10,000 nucleotides of DNA from Calditerrivibrio sp. (lineage in GTDB: Bacteria > Chrysiogenota > Deferribacteres > Deferribacterales > Calditerrivibrionaceae). The stretch covers positions 1 to 10,000 of the forward strand of contig JAIWOA010000029.1 in NCBI GenBank assembly GCA_020217115.1, in the 5' to 3' direction. The notes below the pieces were generated by a model that was given only the letters and a program-made list of their open reading frames with translations, was not told the origin of the DNA and did not search any database. The translations under genes were made by a program, and so were the position numbers. Below, in pieces: positions 1 through 7,176 of the stretch. Every line of letters begins with the position of its first letter. The first letter of the stretch is position 1.

Positions 1-26
1 AATGTCACTAATAGTTTTTCACTCAT
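1..26 (-). CDS. rnfD: Probable RnfD, first eight codons only (cut by window edge)
   Basis: An ATG at 26 overlaps the rnfC TGA stop as ATGA and opens the frame MSEKLLVT, which runs off the window. Core RnfD proteins commonly start with a short leader of this type before SSPH, and rnfD commonly follows rnfC, so identity is inferred from position, the overlap and the short N-terminus. A weak GAGAG precedes it by 8 nt. Only eight residues are visible. Confidence 0.6.
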
Positions 27-1324
27 TTTTGTGCTCTCTGTCTTAAAATATTTATTACCTGTCTTTTTGCTGTTTTAAAATATCCGACCAAGGGTCTTCT
101 TGATGGGCATACATAGCTGCAGCAGCCACATTCGATACAATTTACAACATGCCAATCTATAAGTTTTTCATACATCTCTTGAATAGAAAATTGTTCCATT
201 ATTGCTGGAACAAGACCCATCGGACAAGCTTCAATACACCTGCCACATCGTATACAGTTTGATTTCTTACCATCATATAGATCTTCATCTCTGAGGACTA
301 TTACACCACTTGTACCTTTTGTTACTGGTGTGTCTAATGAAGTAGCAGCAAAACCCATCATTGGGCCACCTATAATGATTTTCTTTACATCTCCTACTGT
401 TCCACCGCAGTAATCTATTAGCTTTGATATTGGCGTGCCTATTTTCACAAGAATATTTTTAGGTTCCTTCACTGCCCCTGTTACGGTTACAACCCTTTCA
501 TACAGTGGTTTGCCAAAGGTAAACGCTTCATAAATTGCTTTACATGTTCCAACATTGTGGACTATAACCCCGACATCAAGGGGTAGCTTCCCCTCTGGAA
601 CAGTTCTACCTATTGTGGAGTATATAAGCTGTTTTTCTCCACCCTGTGGGTATTTTGTATGCAGAATCTGCAGTTCGAATAGGTATTTACCCTTTAATGC
701 TTCAAAACTTTTTATAGCATCAGGTTTGTTATCCTCTATACCTACAATAAGGTTGTTTATATTAAGCTTTTCCTTTATTAAAATTGCCCCAAGTATTATC
801 TCTTCTGTATATTCCACCATAAGTCTGTGATCACATGTGAGAAATGGTTCACATTCAGCCCCATTTATTATGAGGTATTCAACTTTTTTGGGGGGAGAAA
901 GTTTTATATGGGTTGGAAATGTAGCACCACCTAATCCTACAATCCCGGCTTCTGCAACGGTATCCTGAAACTTTTCTTTTGTTTCTATCTTTTTATATTC
1001 ATTATTAAGATCTGTTATCCTGAGTTTTATCGATGGGATATTACCCATAATTGGATGAGGTGCAAGGGATATACCTTCGATTTCTCCATTAAAGGGGGAA
1101 TGGAGGTTACTGCTTACAGCTCCCCCTGCTGAAGCTATCTTTTGACCTACATTTACAATATCCTTCTTTTTTACAAGTTCCTTAGATGGTGCCCCTAAAT
1201 GTTGTGAAATTGGAATAGTTAAAACTTCACCAACTTCGTAAGATAATATTTCTATTTTCTTAGAAGATGTCTTCTCTTTGCTGTAGTCAGGATGTATTCC
1301 ACCGACAAAGGAATATCTCTGCAT
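23..1324 (-). CDS. rnfC: Rnf complex subunit RnfC (FeS/FMN-type peripheral subunit)
   Basis: RnfC is the membrane-associated peripheral subunit of the Rnf ferredoxin:NAD+ oxidoreductase that couples electron transfer to ion pumping. The 433 residues match the core RnfC size, without the long repetitive tail of enterobacterial RsxC. Order of parts: an RnfC N-terminal barrel-like region (about 1-105, starting FVGGIHP), a complex-I 51-kDa-like nucleotide/flavin domain (about 120-270) with GIVGLGGATFPTHIKL and NGAECEPFLTCDHRLM, and an SLBB-like segment (about 275-325) with IGGPMMG. Two [4Fe-4S] motifs follow: C357, C360, C363, C367 (CIRCGRCIEACP) and C396, C399, C402, C406. ATG 1324 follows AAAGGGG with a 6-nt spacer. 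The stop overlaps a downstream ATG by 4 nt. Confidence 0.96.
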   Translation of the reverse strand: MQRYSFVGGIHPDYSKEKTSSKKIEILSYEVGEVLTIPISQHLGAPSKELVKKKDIVNVGQKIASAGGAVSSNLHSPFNGEIEGISLAPHPIMGNIPSIKLRITDLNNEYKKIETKEKFQDTVAEAGIVGLGGATFPTHIKLSPPKKVEYLIINGAECEPFLTCDHRLMVEYTEEIILGAILIKEKLNINNLIVGIEDNKPDAIKSFEALKGKYLFELQILHTKYPQGGEKQLIYSTIGRTVPEGKLPLDVGVIVHNVGTCKAIYEAFTFGKPLYERVVTVTGAVKEPKNILVKIGTPISKLIDYCGGTVGDVKKIIIGGPMMGFAATSLDTPVTKGTSGVIVLRDEDLYDGKKSNCIRCGRCIEACPMGLVPAIMEQFSIQEMYEKLIDWHVVNCIECGCCSYVCPSRRPLVGYFKTAKRQVINILRQRAQK

Positions 1325-1327
1325 CTT

Positions 1328-1777
1328 TTACCCCTTTGATTCAAATTTTCTAACTATTAGATCTGTTTCACTCAGTAGCTCATCTGCCAGAGGGTCATTA
1401 TAATACTCTATAAAAACTATCTCCTTTATGCCTGAGTTAATTATCATCTTTGTACATATTGAGCATGGTTTTACATTTGTATATATTTTAGCTCCCTCAA
1501 CCTTTATTCCATATTTTGCAGCCTGAATAATTGCATTCTGCTCTGCATGGAGGCCCCTACAAAGTTCATGCCTCTGTCCTGAGGGTACGTTAAGCTTTGC
1601 TCTGAGGCAGCCAACATCTGTGCAGTGGCTAATGCCAGTTGGCACACCGTTATAACCGGTAGATAAAATATGGTTGTCTTTTACTATAATTGCACCAATT
1701 TCCCTTCTCAAACAGGTAGATCTCCCTTTAACCACATCTATAATTTTGAAAAAGTATTCATCCCAATCCGGTCTCAA
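1328..1777 (-). CDS. comEB: Deoxycytidylate (dCMP) deaminase
   Basis: This zinc enzyme deaminates dCMP to dUMP for thymidylate synthesis. The 149 residues match the ComEB/DCTD family. It starts [11 protein letters not shown], the characteristic family N-terminus, so the TTG at 1777 is the real start. The zinc and catalytic residues are H77 and E79 in LHAEQNAI and C105 and C108 in PCSIC. The substrate-site motif [13 protein letters not shown] occupies about 40-52. [13 protein letters not shown] (22-34) is also typical. It sits between glyA (4-nt overlap) and rnfC (3-nt gap), so it belongs to one polycistronic message. Competence (the source of the comEB name) is not implied. The nrdR gene that often follows rpiB/glyA-type clusters is absent here. 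Confidence 0.96.
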   Translation of the reverse strand: MRPDWDEYFFKIIDVVKGRSTCLRREIGAIIVKDNHILSTGYNGVPTGISHCTDVGCLRAKLNVPSGQRHELCRGLHAEQNAIIQAAKYGIKVEGAKIYTNVKPCSICTKMIINSGIKEIVFIEYYNDPLADELLSETDLIVRKFESKG

Positions 1778-3030
1778 TATAATTTACCTCTGTATAAAGG
1801 GAATTTTTTACAAAAATCTATCACAGAGTTCTTTACAGACTCCAATAGGGCGTCATCCTTTGGATTGGATAAAACTTTACAGATCAGATCTCCTATAATA
1901 TCCATTTCATCCTCTTTCATACCCCTTGTTGAAACTGCAGGGGTACCGATTCTGACACCACTTGTTACAAAAGGTGACCTTGTCTCAAAGGGTACCGTAT
2001 TTTTGTTTACTGTTATATGTGCTTTGCCTAGAGCTTCCTCTGCATCTTTGCCGGTGACTTCTGTTCCTGATAGATTTATAAGCATAAGGTGATTATCTGT
2101 ACCACCTGAAACAAGATTGAATCCATTTTTCATTATTTTGTCAGCCAATCTTCTGGCATTTTTTGCCACCTGTATCTGGTAATTTTTAAACTCTTCCCCC
2201 ATAGCTTCTTTCAGTGCAACAGCCTTTGCAGCTATTACATGCATCAGAGGCCCACCCTGTATACCCGGGAAAATCTGGGAGTTAAGAGCTTTTGCATACT
2301 CTTCTTTGCAAAGTATCAAACCACCTCTTGGTCCTCTAAGGGTTTTATGGGTTGTGGTAGTTACAAAGTCAGCATATGGAACAGGGGAGGGGTGAACACC
2401 TGCTGCAACAAGTCCTGCAATATGTGCCATATCCACCATCAATATTGCCCCAACTTTGTCTGCAATCTCTCTAAACCTTTTAAAATCTATTATTCTTGGA
2501 TAGGCACTTGCACCTACAACTATCATTTTTGGTTTATTTTGAATTGCGAGTTTTTCAGCTTCATCATAGTCAAGGGTTTCAGTCTCTTTATTTACCCCAT
2601 ATGGCACTATATTAAAAAACTTTCCTGAGAAGTTTACCGGGCTTCCATGGGTAAGATGCCCTCCATGGGATAAATTCATCCCCATTATAGTATCTCCTGG
2701 TTTGAGCATTGCAAAATATACCGCCATATTTGCTTGACTCCCAGAATGCGCCTGAACATTGGCATGCTCTGCACCAAAAAGCTCCTTAGCCCTTTTAATT
2801 GCAAGATCTTCTGCAATATCCACAAATTCACAGCCACCATAGTACCTTTTTGATGGGTAACCCTCTGCATATTTGTTTGTCATTATTGAACCTTGAGCTT
2901 CAAGTACAGCAGGTGAAACAAAGTTCTCACTTGCAATTAATTCGAGGTGTGTTTCCTGTCTGTCCATCTCTTTTTGTAAGGCTTCAAAAATTTCTGGATC
3001 TACATTCTTGACATTGTTATAAAGATTCAT
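1774..3030 (-). CDS. glyA: Serine hydroxymethyltransferase
   Basis: SHMT is a PLP enzyme that converts serine and tetrahydrofolate to glycine and 5,10-methylene-tetrahydrofolate, the main one-carbon donor for dTMP, purines and methionine. From ATG 3030 it has 418 residues, the normal length. Motifs in order are [13 protein letters not shown] (28-40), the [13 protein letters not shown] loop (54-66), [11 protein letters not shown] (94-104), [18 protein letters not shown] (199-216) and the PLP-binding [14 protein letters not shown] with K229. An N-terminal GTG codon two residues upstream is unlikely because it is in the Shine-Dalgarno. Its TGA stop overlaps the TTG start of the dCMP deaminase by 4 nt. 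Methylene-THF from GlyA and dUMP from that enzyme are the two substrates of thymidylate synthase. Confidence 0.98.
   Translation of the reverse strand: MNLYNNVKNVDPEIFEALQKEMDRQETHLELIASENFVSPAVLEAQGSIMTNKYAEGYPSKRYYGGCEFVDIAEDLAIKRAKELFGAEHANVQAHSGSQANMAVYFAMLKPGDTIMGMNLSHGGHLTHGSPVNFSGKFFNIVPYGVNKETETLDYDEAEKLAIQNKPKMIVVGASAYPRIIDFKRFREIADKVGAILMVDMAHIAGLVAAGVHPSPVPYADFVTTTTHKTLRGPRGGLILCKEEYAKALNSQIFPGIQGGPLMHVIAAKAVALKEAMGEEFKNYQIQVAKNARRLADKIMKNGFNLVSGGTDNHLMLINLSGTEVTGKDAEEALGKAHITVNKNTVPFETRSPFVTSGVRIGTPAVSTRGMKEDEMDIIGDLICKVLSNPKDDALLESVKNSVIDFCKKFPLYRGKLY
1786..1790 (-). promoter_or_regulatory. Ribosome binding site supporting the TTG start of the dCMP deaminase
   Basis: GAGGT, inside the last codons of glyA, has an 8-nt spacer to TTG at 1777. 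The glyA stop and this start form a TTGA overlap, the TTG equivalent of the usual ATGA. Confidence 0.65.
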
Positions 3031-3496
3031 GTTCACCTTCCATATATTTTACCCAGTATTTTTTTGCAAGTTCATCTATCTTATTTATTCTTCCTTCATG
3101 CCTTCCACCATCAAATTCAGTGTTGAGCCATACATCGACTATCTCTTTTGCAAGTTCAACACCTATGAGTCTACCCCCCATAGCCAGTATATTTGAGTTG
3201 TTGTGCTGTCTGCTCAGTTTTGCAGTTAGTGAATCCCAGCATAGGGCAGCCCTTATACCAGGGAATCTGTTTGCAGAAATTGATATCCCTATGCCTGTAC
3301 CGCACATGATGATCCCTCTACTACATTCTTTATTAAGTATAGATTTGACAGCTTTTATTGCAAAATCTGGATAGTCAACGGAATCTATACTATCTGTGCC
3401 GAGATCCAGAATATTGTAACCTTTACTTTGGAGATATTTTAAAATAATATTTTTAAGTTCAAAACCTCCATGATCGGAAGCCATACATATTTTCAT
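3017..3496 (-). CDS. rpiB: Ribose-5-phosphate isomerase B
   Basis: RpiB interconverts ribose 5-phosphate and ribulose 5-phosphate in the non-oxidative pentose phosphate pathway, supplying ribose for nucleotides. From ATG 3496 it has 159 residues, within the usual 145-160 range. Visible motifs are ASDHGG (6-11), catalytic C65 in CGTGIG with T67, H98 in SRQHNN, and [13 protein letters not shown] (128-140) for phosphate binding. It is the first gene of its transcription unit and its 3' end overlaps glyA by 14 nt. The rpiB-glyA pairing is common in bacteria and links sugar phosphate supply to one-carbon metabolism. The LacAB/RpiB family also contains allose- and galactose-6-phosphate isomerases, but the neighbours favour RpiB. 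Confidence 0.94.
   Translation of the reverse strand: MKICMASDHGGFELKNIILKYLQSKGYNILDLGTDSIDSVDYPDFAIKAVKSILNKECSRGIIMCGTGIGISISANRFPGIRAALCWDSLTAKLSRQHNNSNILAMGGRLIGVELAKEIVDVWLNTEFDGGRHEGRINKIDELAKKYWVKYMEGEHESL
3033..3040 (-). promoter_or_regulatory. Ribosome binding site deciding the glyA start
   Basis: GAAGGTGA lies inside the 3' end of rpiB with a 2-nt gap to the ATG at 3030 (AAGGTG core spaced 3-4 nt). An in-frame GTG at 3036 is part of this Shine-Dalgarno, so ATG 3030 is chosen. Confidence 0.7.
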
Positions 3497-3498
3497 AA

Positions 3499-3507
3499 TC
3501 ACCTTCT
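3499..3507 (-). promoter_or_regulatory. Ribosome binding site deciding the rpiB start
   Basis: AGAAGGTGA precedes the ATG at 3496. An in-frame GTG at 3502 lies within this Shine-Dalgarno, so the ATG two codons later is preferred. The same GAAGGTGA element occurs before glyA. Confidence 0.75.
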
Positions 3508-3559
3508 AATTATAAAAATTTTATCACTATTTAAAAATTACTAAACACCATAGTAACGG

Positions 3560-3588
3560 AGAATAATTAATTGTTTGAAAAAGGTCAA
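3560..3588 (-). promoter_or_regulatory. Candidate sigma70 promoter for the rpiB-glyA-comEB-rnf operon
   Basis: In the 132-nt gap between the PBP stop and the rpiB start, the minus strand carries TTGACC (3588-3583), a 17-nt spacer and TATTCT (3565-3560). Transcription would begin near 3553, giving a leader of roughly 57 nt that keeps the rpiB Shine-Dalgarno. The rest of the gap is plain AT-rich sequence with no strong hairpin or riboswitch-like structure that I can see. Confidence 0.65.
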
Positions 3589-3628
3589 GAAATTATTTTC
3601 GAATATGGTTTTAAAAAAGTTGAATTTT

Positions 3629-5290
3629 TTAGTTTAAGATTCTTTGTATTCTTGCTACAATTGGTGCTGCAACTCCCCCACCTGTTCCGTTGTCAGCCAT
3701 AGGTTTGTAGTCATCCCTACCAACCCATACAACTATGACATATTTGTCATAGATTGAAGCAAACCATGCATCTCTGGAATCATTGGTAGTCCCTGTTTTA
3801 CCAGCAGTTCCATTTAGAAGACCAGCGCCCCTTGCTGTTCCTATCTTTACAACTTTTCCCAGTATCTCCTTTACAGTTTTTGCTGATTCATAGGAGACAA
3901 CCTGTTCATCGGCATAATATGTTTTAAAGTCAAAGGTTTCATTATCATTTTTTATACTCAGGATCAGTCCGTTTCTCTTTTTTATACCATCATTTGCAAT
4001 TACAGAAAAATAGTTTGCAACATCGATTACTCTATATTCTCCGGCACCAAGACAATAACCAAGACCCACTGGAGTTTTCATCCCCAATTTATCTGCCATT
4101 TCTGCAACTTTTTGTATCCCTGCTTTTAATGCAACCTGCAGTGTACCATTATTTAGGGAGTATATTAGAGCATTTTCTACCTTTGTAGTTCCCATAAAAA
4201 AATTTTCAAAGTTTTTAGGAGCATAGGCTTTTGGTCCCCTACCATATACTGTTGGCTTATCTTCTATCTTATCGTATCTCGATATCCCATTTTCAAAGGC
4301 AGTGAGGTATACTATAGGTTTGAATATTGATCCCACCTGTCTTTTTATATCCAGAACTCTGTTTAACCTACTTTTGTCATTCTTTGATCCGAAGGCTGTT
4401 AAAACTTCTCCACTTTGATAGTTTAGCACAATCCCGGCAGTTTGAAGGGCTTTGTCTCTTTTCTCAAAATATTTTTCTAAAACTTCAATTACTTTTTCAT
4501 AAATTGCTGGATCAAAGGATGTGTTTACAATATTGAAATTATCTAATTTATCTGCACCAAACTCCTCTAATTCCCTCAAAATCATTCTGGATATGTTGGG
4601 ATATTTATCGATCGATATCTTTTTATTGTCTGAAAACTTTAAAGGTTCATCTGTTTCAATACTAAAAATATCTTTTTTAAACTGAGAAAACCCCTCCATT
4701 TTACCATTTAATCTGGAGATGTTATCCATTATATAAAAAATGTATAATTTTTCATTGTTGTTTAATTCTCTGTACACTCTATTAAAATAGTATGTAGAAA
4801 GTCCTTCAATACCTTTTATTGCTTTGTTTATCTCTATCTTATTCAGGATCAAAGAAGCGATTTTATTTTTATCAACCTTTGATACGATATATTTGAAGAT
4901 CCCATAAAGTTCAAATTTATTTCTGGTTTCAGCATCTACACAACCAAGGTAAAAGCTATCTATATCCTCATCCACTAATAAAAAAGTCAATTTGTATATC
5001 TTTTCATCTCTGAGATCTCTTTTGCATCTATTTTTAAGGTATATGTCGATATAATCGTCTACATCCTCAGGCAATATCTCCCCACCAAAATAGACCTGTT
5101 TTTCAAAAAAAGTTTCTCCATATCTGTCATTAAAGATGAAGCTTTTGCTTTCAAAAGGTTTGATTTTTGAGAATTCATAAAACTTTTTTTCTCCAATATT
5201 TATAAAATGATCCCTAACAATTATAATGGTAGCTAAAATTACAAGAAATATGAAAATTAGTATGTAAAAATAAAAATATCTCTTTTTCAT
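3629..5290 (-). CDS. Penicillin-binding protein: intact transpeptidase with a degenerate GT51-like N-terminal domain
   Basis: This is a peptidoglycan D,D-transpeptidase of 553 residues, anchored by one N-terminal helix (about residues 6-25) with the rest in the periplasm. The C-terminal half has all three acyl-serine transferase motifs: S321-I-F-K324 in RQVGSIFKP, S378-L-N380 and K498-T-G500 in AGKTGTTND. The lead-in TSFDPAIYEKV and NYQSGEVLTAFGS is typical of class A PBPs. Residues about 50-200 follow the layout of the GT51 lipid II polymerase: FNDRYGE near the start, an LLVDED segment, and DKNKIASLILNKIEIN followed by KAIKGIEGLSTYYFN and NEKLYIFYIMDN, which parallels the family's SKDEILELYLN...YG-EAAA-YYFG...AEAALLAG stretch. 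The GGSTITQQ segment is absent, and class A PBPs are usually 650 residues or more. I infer loss of polymerase activity. It starts by ATGA overlap with rdgB and lacks a clear Shine-Dalgarno. Confidence 0.88.
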   Translation of the reverse strand: MKKRYFYFYILIFIFLVILATIIIVRDHFINIGEKKFYEFSKIKPFESKSFIFNDRYGETFFEKQVYFGGEILPEDVDDYIDIYLKNRCKRDLRDEKIYKLTFLLVDEDIDSFYLGCVDAETRNKFELYGIFKYIVSKVDKNKIASLILNKIEINKAIKGIEGLSTYYFNRVYRELNNNEKLYIFYIMDNISRLNGKMEGFSQFKKDIFSIETDEPLKFSDNKKISIDKYPNISRMILRELEEFGADKLDNFNIVNTSFDPAIYEKVIEVLEKYFEKRDKALQTAGIVLNYQSGEVLTAFGSKNDKSRLNRVLDIKRQVGSIFKPIVYLTAFENGISRYDKIEDKPTVYGRGPKAYAPKNFENFFMGTTKVENALIYSLNNGTLQVALKAGIQKVAEMADKLGMKTPVGLGYCLGAGEYRVIDVANYFSVIANDGIKKRNGLILSIKNDNETFDFKTYYADEQVVSYESAKTVKEILGKVVKIGTARGAGLLNGTAGKTGTTNDSRDAWFASIYDKYVIVVWVGRDDYKPMADNGTGGGVAAPIVARIQRILN

Positions 5291-5874
5291 CGAATACTTT
5301 TTAAGAATTCTTTAAGCTTTATTAATGCATTGTACCTGTGACTTATCTTATTTTTTTCTTCAGGAGAAAGTTCTGCCATATGTCTACCCTCTGGTAAAAC
5401 AAAGATAGGATCATATCCGAATCCGTTGTTACCTTTATATTCCTCTCCTATGTATCCATGGCATTCACCATGAAATGACTTTATAAATCTACCTTTTTTG
5501 GCAAGAGCTATTACACAAACATATTTTGCTTTTCTCTTTTCAATGGGGAGGTTCGATAATTTTTCAAGTAGGAGGCGGTTATTATCATCATCTGTGGCGT
5601 CAGTACCTGCATATCTTGCAGAGTATACACCCGGGGCGCCATCTAAAAATTCAACTGATACCCCAGAATCATCTGCTATTACATAGTGATCTATCTGCTT
5701 GGATAGGGTAACAGCTTTTATTATTGCATTATCCTCAAAGGTATTTCCTGTTTCTTCAACATCAATATCATCTACGTAATTATATACAGAGTCAACCTGA
5801 AAACCGCTGTCTGAGAGTATTTCACCTATCTCCTTGAGTTTGTGTTTATTTTTTGTTGAAACAAGTAGCATCAT
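5287..5874 (-). CDS. rdgB: dITP/XTP pyrophosphatase (RdgB/HAM1 family)
   Basis: This cytosolic enzyme hydrolyses dITP, XTP and related non-canonical purine triphosphates to monophosphates, keeping deaminated bases out of DNA and RNA. The 195 residues match the family. Motifs are STKNKHK (6-12, triphosphate grip), the acidic metal site [10 protein letters not shown] (41-50), ADDSGV (67-72), [10 protein letters not shown] (81-90), FGYDPIF (152-158) and SHRYNAL (178-184). The start overlaps the rph stop by 4 nt. The first two codons are both ATG, so the true start could be 3 nt later. The Shine-Dalgarno is weak (AAGGTG, about 11 nt away), which fits translational coupling. The stop overlaps the next start, again as ATGA. 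Confidence 0.97.
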   Translation of the reverse strand: MMLLVSTKNKHKLKEIGEILSDSGFQVDSVYNYVDDIDVEETGNTFEDNAIIKAVTLSKQIDHYVIADDSGVSVEFLDGAPGVYSARYAGTDATDDDNNRLLLEKLSNLPIEKRKAKYVCVIALAKKGRFIKSFHGECHGYIGEEYKGNNGFGYDPIFVLPEGRHMAELSPEEKNKISHRYNALIKLKEFLKSIR

Positions 5875-6590
5875 GAAAGTCCCAGCACCTTTTTCTGTAT
5901 GTCTATAAGCTGAGTTACCCCTGAGAATCCGAGAGCTAACATTCTATTAAGATCTTCTCGAGAGAAAGGCTTTTTTTCTGATGTTCCTTGAATCTCTACA
6001 ATCTGATTTGAACTGTTTGCTACAAAATTCATATCAACCTCTGCATCAGAGTCTTCTTCATAATTTAGATCAAGACATAGCTCGCCATTCACCATTCCAA
6101 GGCTTACTGCAGCTATAAATTCCTTTATAGGATTTTCTACAATTACCTCTTCCCTCATCAATTTTTCAATTGCAAGGTAAAGTGCAACAAATCCACCAGT
6201 AATTGAAGCAGTTCTCGTTCCTCCATCTGCCTGTATTACATCACAGTCAATTGTTATTGTCCTCTCCCCAATCATAGAAAGATCTATGGAACTTCTGAGG
6301 GATCTACCTATGAGTCTTGAGATTTCCTGAGTTCTTCCTGTAAGTTTACCTTTTTGGGATTCCCTTGGTGTCCTTGTATGTGTAGCCCTTGGGAGCATAG
6401 AATATTCAGCAGTGAGCCAACCATTCCCTGTGTTTCTTAAAAAAGGGGGAACACCCTCTGATATGGTTGCGTTACAAATAACTTTTGTGTTACCATATTC
6501 TATCAGTACAGAACCCTCTGGATATTTTATATAATCTTTAACTACTCTTATTTCCCTCAATTCATCAAAGTTTCTACCATCTGTTCTCAA
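5871..6590 (-). CDS. rph: Ribonuclease PH
   Basis: RNase PH is a phosphorolytic 3'-to-5' exoribonuclease that trims tRNA 3' ends and releases nucleoside diphosphates. The 239 residues are standard length. Visible signatures are the N-terminal [22 protein letters not shown] with R86, and the phosphate-binding GTR at 124-126 within [22 protein letters not shown] (177-188) supplies the acidic metal-site residues D180 and D186. The start is TTG at 6590, 3 nt after the stop of the gerM-like gene. The stop TGA overlaps the next ATG by 4 nt (ATGA), so translation is probably coupled to rdgB. The rph-rdgB pair is common in bacteria. Nothing is missing from the active site. Confidence 0.97.
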   Translation of the reverse strand: MRTDGRNFDELREIRVVKDYIKYPEGSVLIEYGNTKVICNATISEGVPPFLRNTGNGWLTAEYSMLPRATHTRTPRESQKGKLTGRTQEISRLIGRSLRSSIDLSMIGERTITIDCDVIQADGGTRTASITGGFVALYLAIEKLMREEVIVENPIKEFIAAVSLGMVNGELCLDLNYEEDSDAEVDMNFVANSSNQIVEIQGTSEKKPFSREDLNRMLALGFSGVTQLIDIQKKVLGLS

Positions 6591-6593
6591 ATT

Positions 6594-7073
6594 CTATTCT
6601 CCTACAAGTATTATATTTTCTCCATCTATTGAATATAATCCATCATATTTTATTTCATAAAATGGAGAATTACCCCCTTTGAATATTATACGAAATTTTT
6701 CTGCATCCACTATATTCATATTAACTGTTTTAAATATTTGAAGTAGTATTCGACTTTCCTGAAAAGATCCTAATGAGATCTTTTCCCCTCTGTATTCAGC
6801 AAAAATTGTTGTTATCTTTTTATTGTTATCATATTTAACCTCTTCAAAGGTTAATCCCTCTGGTATTTCAGTGAATCCTGTATTGCTCTTTGATAGATTT
6901 TGAAGAGCCTTTAATGCTTTTTCAGTATCACTAAATGAAGGGGTAGAGTAAGTGGTTTCTTTTTTACTTTCCAATGTATTGTTATCCAGAACAGCTTTTT
7001 CAACTTTTCCATATTTATACACTAAGTAAAACAGAAAACTTATTATTATCAAAAACAGAACTAGCTTTTTCAT
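6594..7073 (-). CDS. Membrane-anchored GerMN-like protein
   Basis: This 159-residue protein begins MKKLVLFLIIISFLFYLVYK, one uncleaved signal-anchor helix, followed by a polar Ser/Thr/Lys-rich linker (about residues 22-65) and a small globular domain (about 66-159). That domain reads IPEGLTFEEV, a beta-rich stretch, GSFQESRILLQIFKT, then FRIIFKGG. This resembles the GerMN pattern (Pro-Glu-Gly, a Gly-Ser/Glu/Leu helix ending in Thr, then a strand ending in Gly). B. subtilis has gerM-rph-ysnA(rdgB) in this order, which supports the reading. It probably faces the periplasm. An upstream TTG at 7091 would add MLYNEP, but it falls within the promoter spacer, so ATG at 7073 is preferred. No good Shine-Dalgarno is present (TGAG only). 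The exact role is unknown; GerMN proteins are linked to the cell envelope and spore germination, and no sporulation is implied here. The family call is inference. Confidence 0.6.
   Translation of the reverse strand: MKKLVLFLIIISFLFYLVYKYGKVEKAVLDNNTLESKKETTYSTPSFSDTEKALKALQNLSKSNTGFTEIPEGLTFEEVKYDNNKKITTIFAEYRGEKISLGSFQESRILLQIFKTVNMNIVDAEKFRIIFKGGNSPFYEIKYDGLYSIDGENIILVGE
6599..6603 (-). promoter_or_regulatory. Ribosome binding site supporting the TTG start of rph
   Basis: AGGAG lies inside the last codons of the preceding gene, with an 8-nt spacer to the TTG at 6590. It decides the start, because the reading frame has no ATG at the position where RNase PH proteins begin (M-R-x-D-G-R). Confidence 0.75.
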
Positions 7074-7079
7074 AGGCTC

Positions 7080-7108
7080 ATTATATAACAAAATAGAAAA
7101 TTTGTAAA
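7080..7108 (-). promoter_or_regulatory. Candidate sigma70 promoter for the gerM-like/rph/rdgB/PBP operon
   Basis: On the minus strand TTTACA (7108-7103) and TATAAT (7085-7080) are separated by exactly 17 nt, one mismatch from the full consensus. It sits between the hydrogenase terminator and the next gene, where a promoter is expected. The -10 box ends 6 nt before the ATG at 7073, so a start point about 7 nt downstream would fall on or next to the initiation codon. The region is very AT-rich, so a chance match is possible. Confidence 0.6.
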
Positions 7109-7129
7109 TATCTCTTAGAGTTTAATTGA

Positions 7130-7162
7130 TAAAAAAATAAGGGGTGTATAAACACCCCTTTA
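7130..7162 (-). terminator. Rho-independent terminator of the hydrogenase operon
   Basis: The stem is formed by AAGGGGTGT (7139-7147) and ACACCCCTT (7152-7160), a perfect 9-bp inverted repeat with a 4-nt loop. Read on the minus strand it is followed by TATTTTTTTAT, the U-rich tail. It lies shortly after the cytochrome stop codon. The other strand has no comparable T-run directly after the stem, so it is oriented for the hydrogenase operon. Confidence 0.93.
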
Positions 7163-7176
7163 CAAAAATTACACTA

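Noticed and set aside
1670..2092. Plus-strand open frame of 140 codons, and other plus-strand frames across the window.
   Set aside because: They lie opposite strongly conserved minus-strand genes (glyA, comEB, rnfC, hydrogenase), show no recognisable domains and no operon logic. They are shadow frames.
3509..3537. Second TATAAT (3514-3509) before rpiB as an alternative promoter.
   Set aside because: Its -35 position reads TTTTTA, a poor match. Transcription from it would start inside the Shine-Dalgarno region, losing the RBS. The TTGACC/TATTCT pair upstream is better.
3571..3590. Short inverted TTGA...TCAA in the rpiB upstream region as an operator.
   Set aside because: Only a 4-bp match in AT-rich DNA overlapping the -35 region; expected by chance and without a second copy.
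3609..3631. Possible terminator hairpin after the PBP stop (A-run, short loop, T-run).
   Set aside because: The stem would be only A:T pairs with no G:C core, so it is unlikely to terminate. The PBP operon may read through or end by another mechanism.
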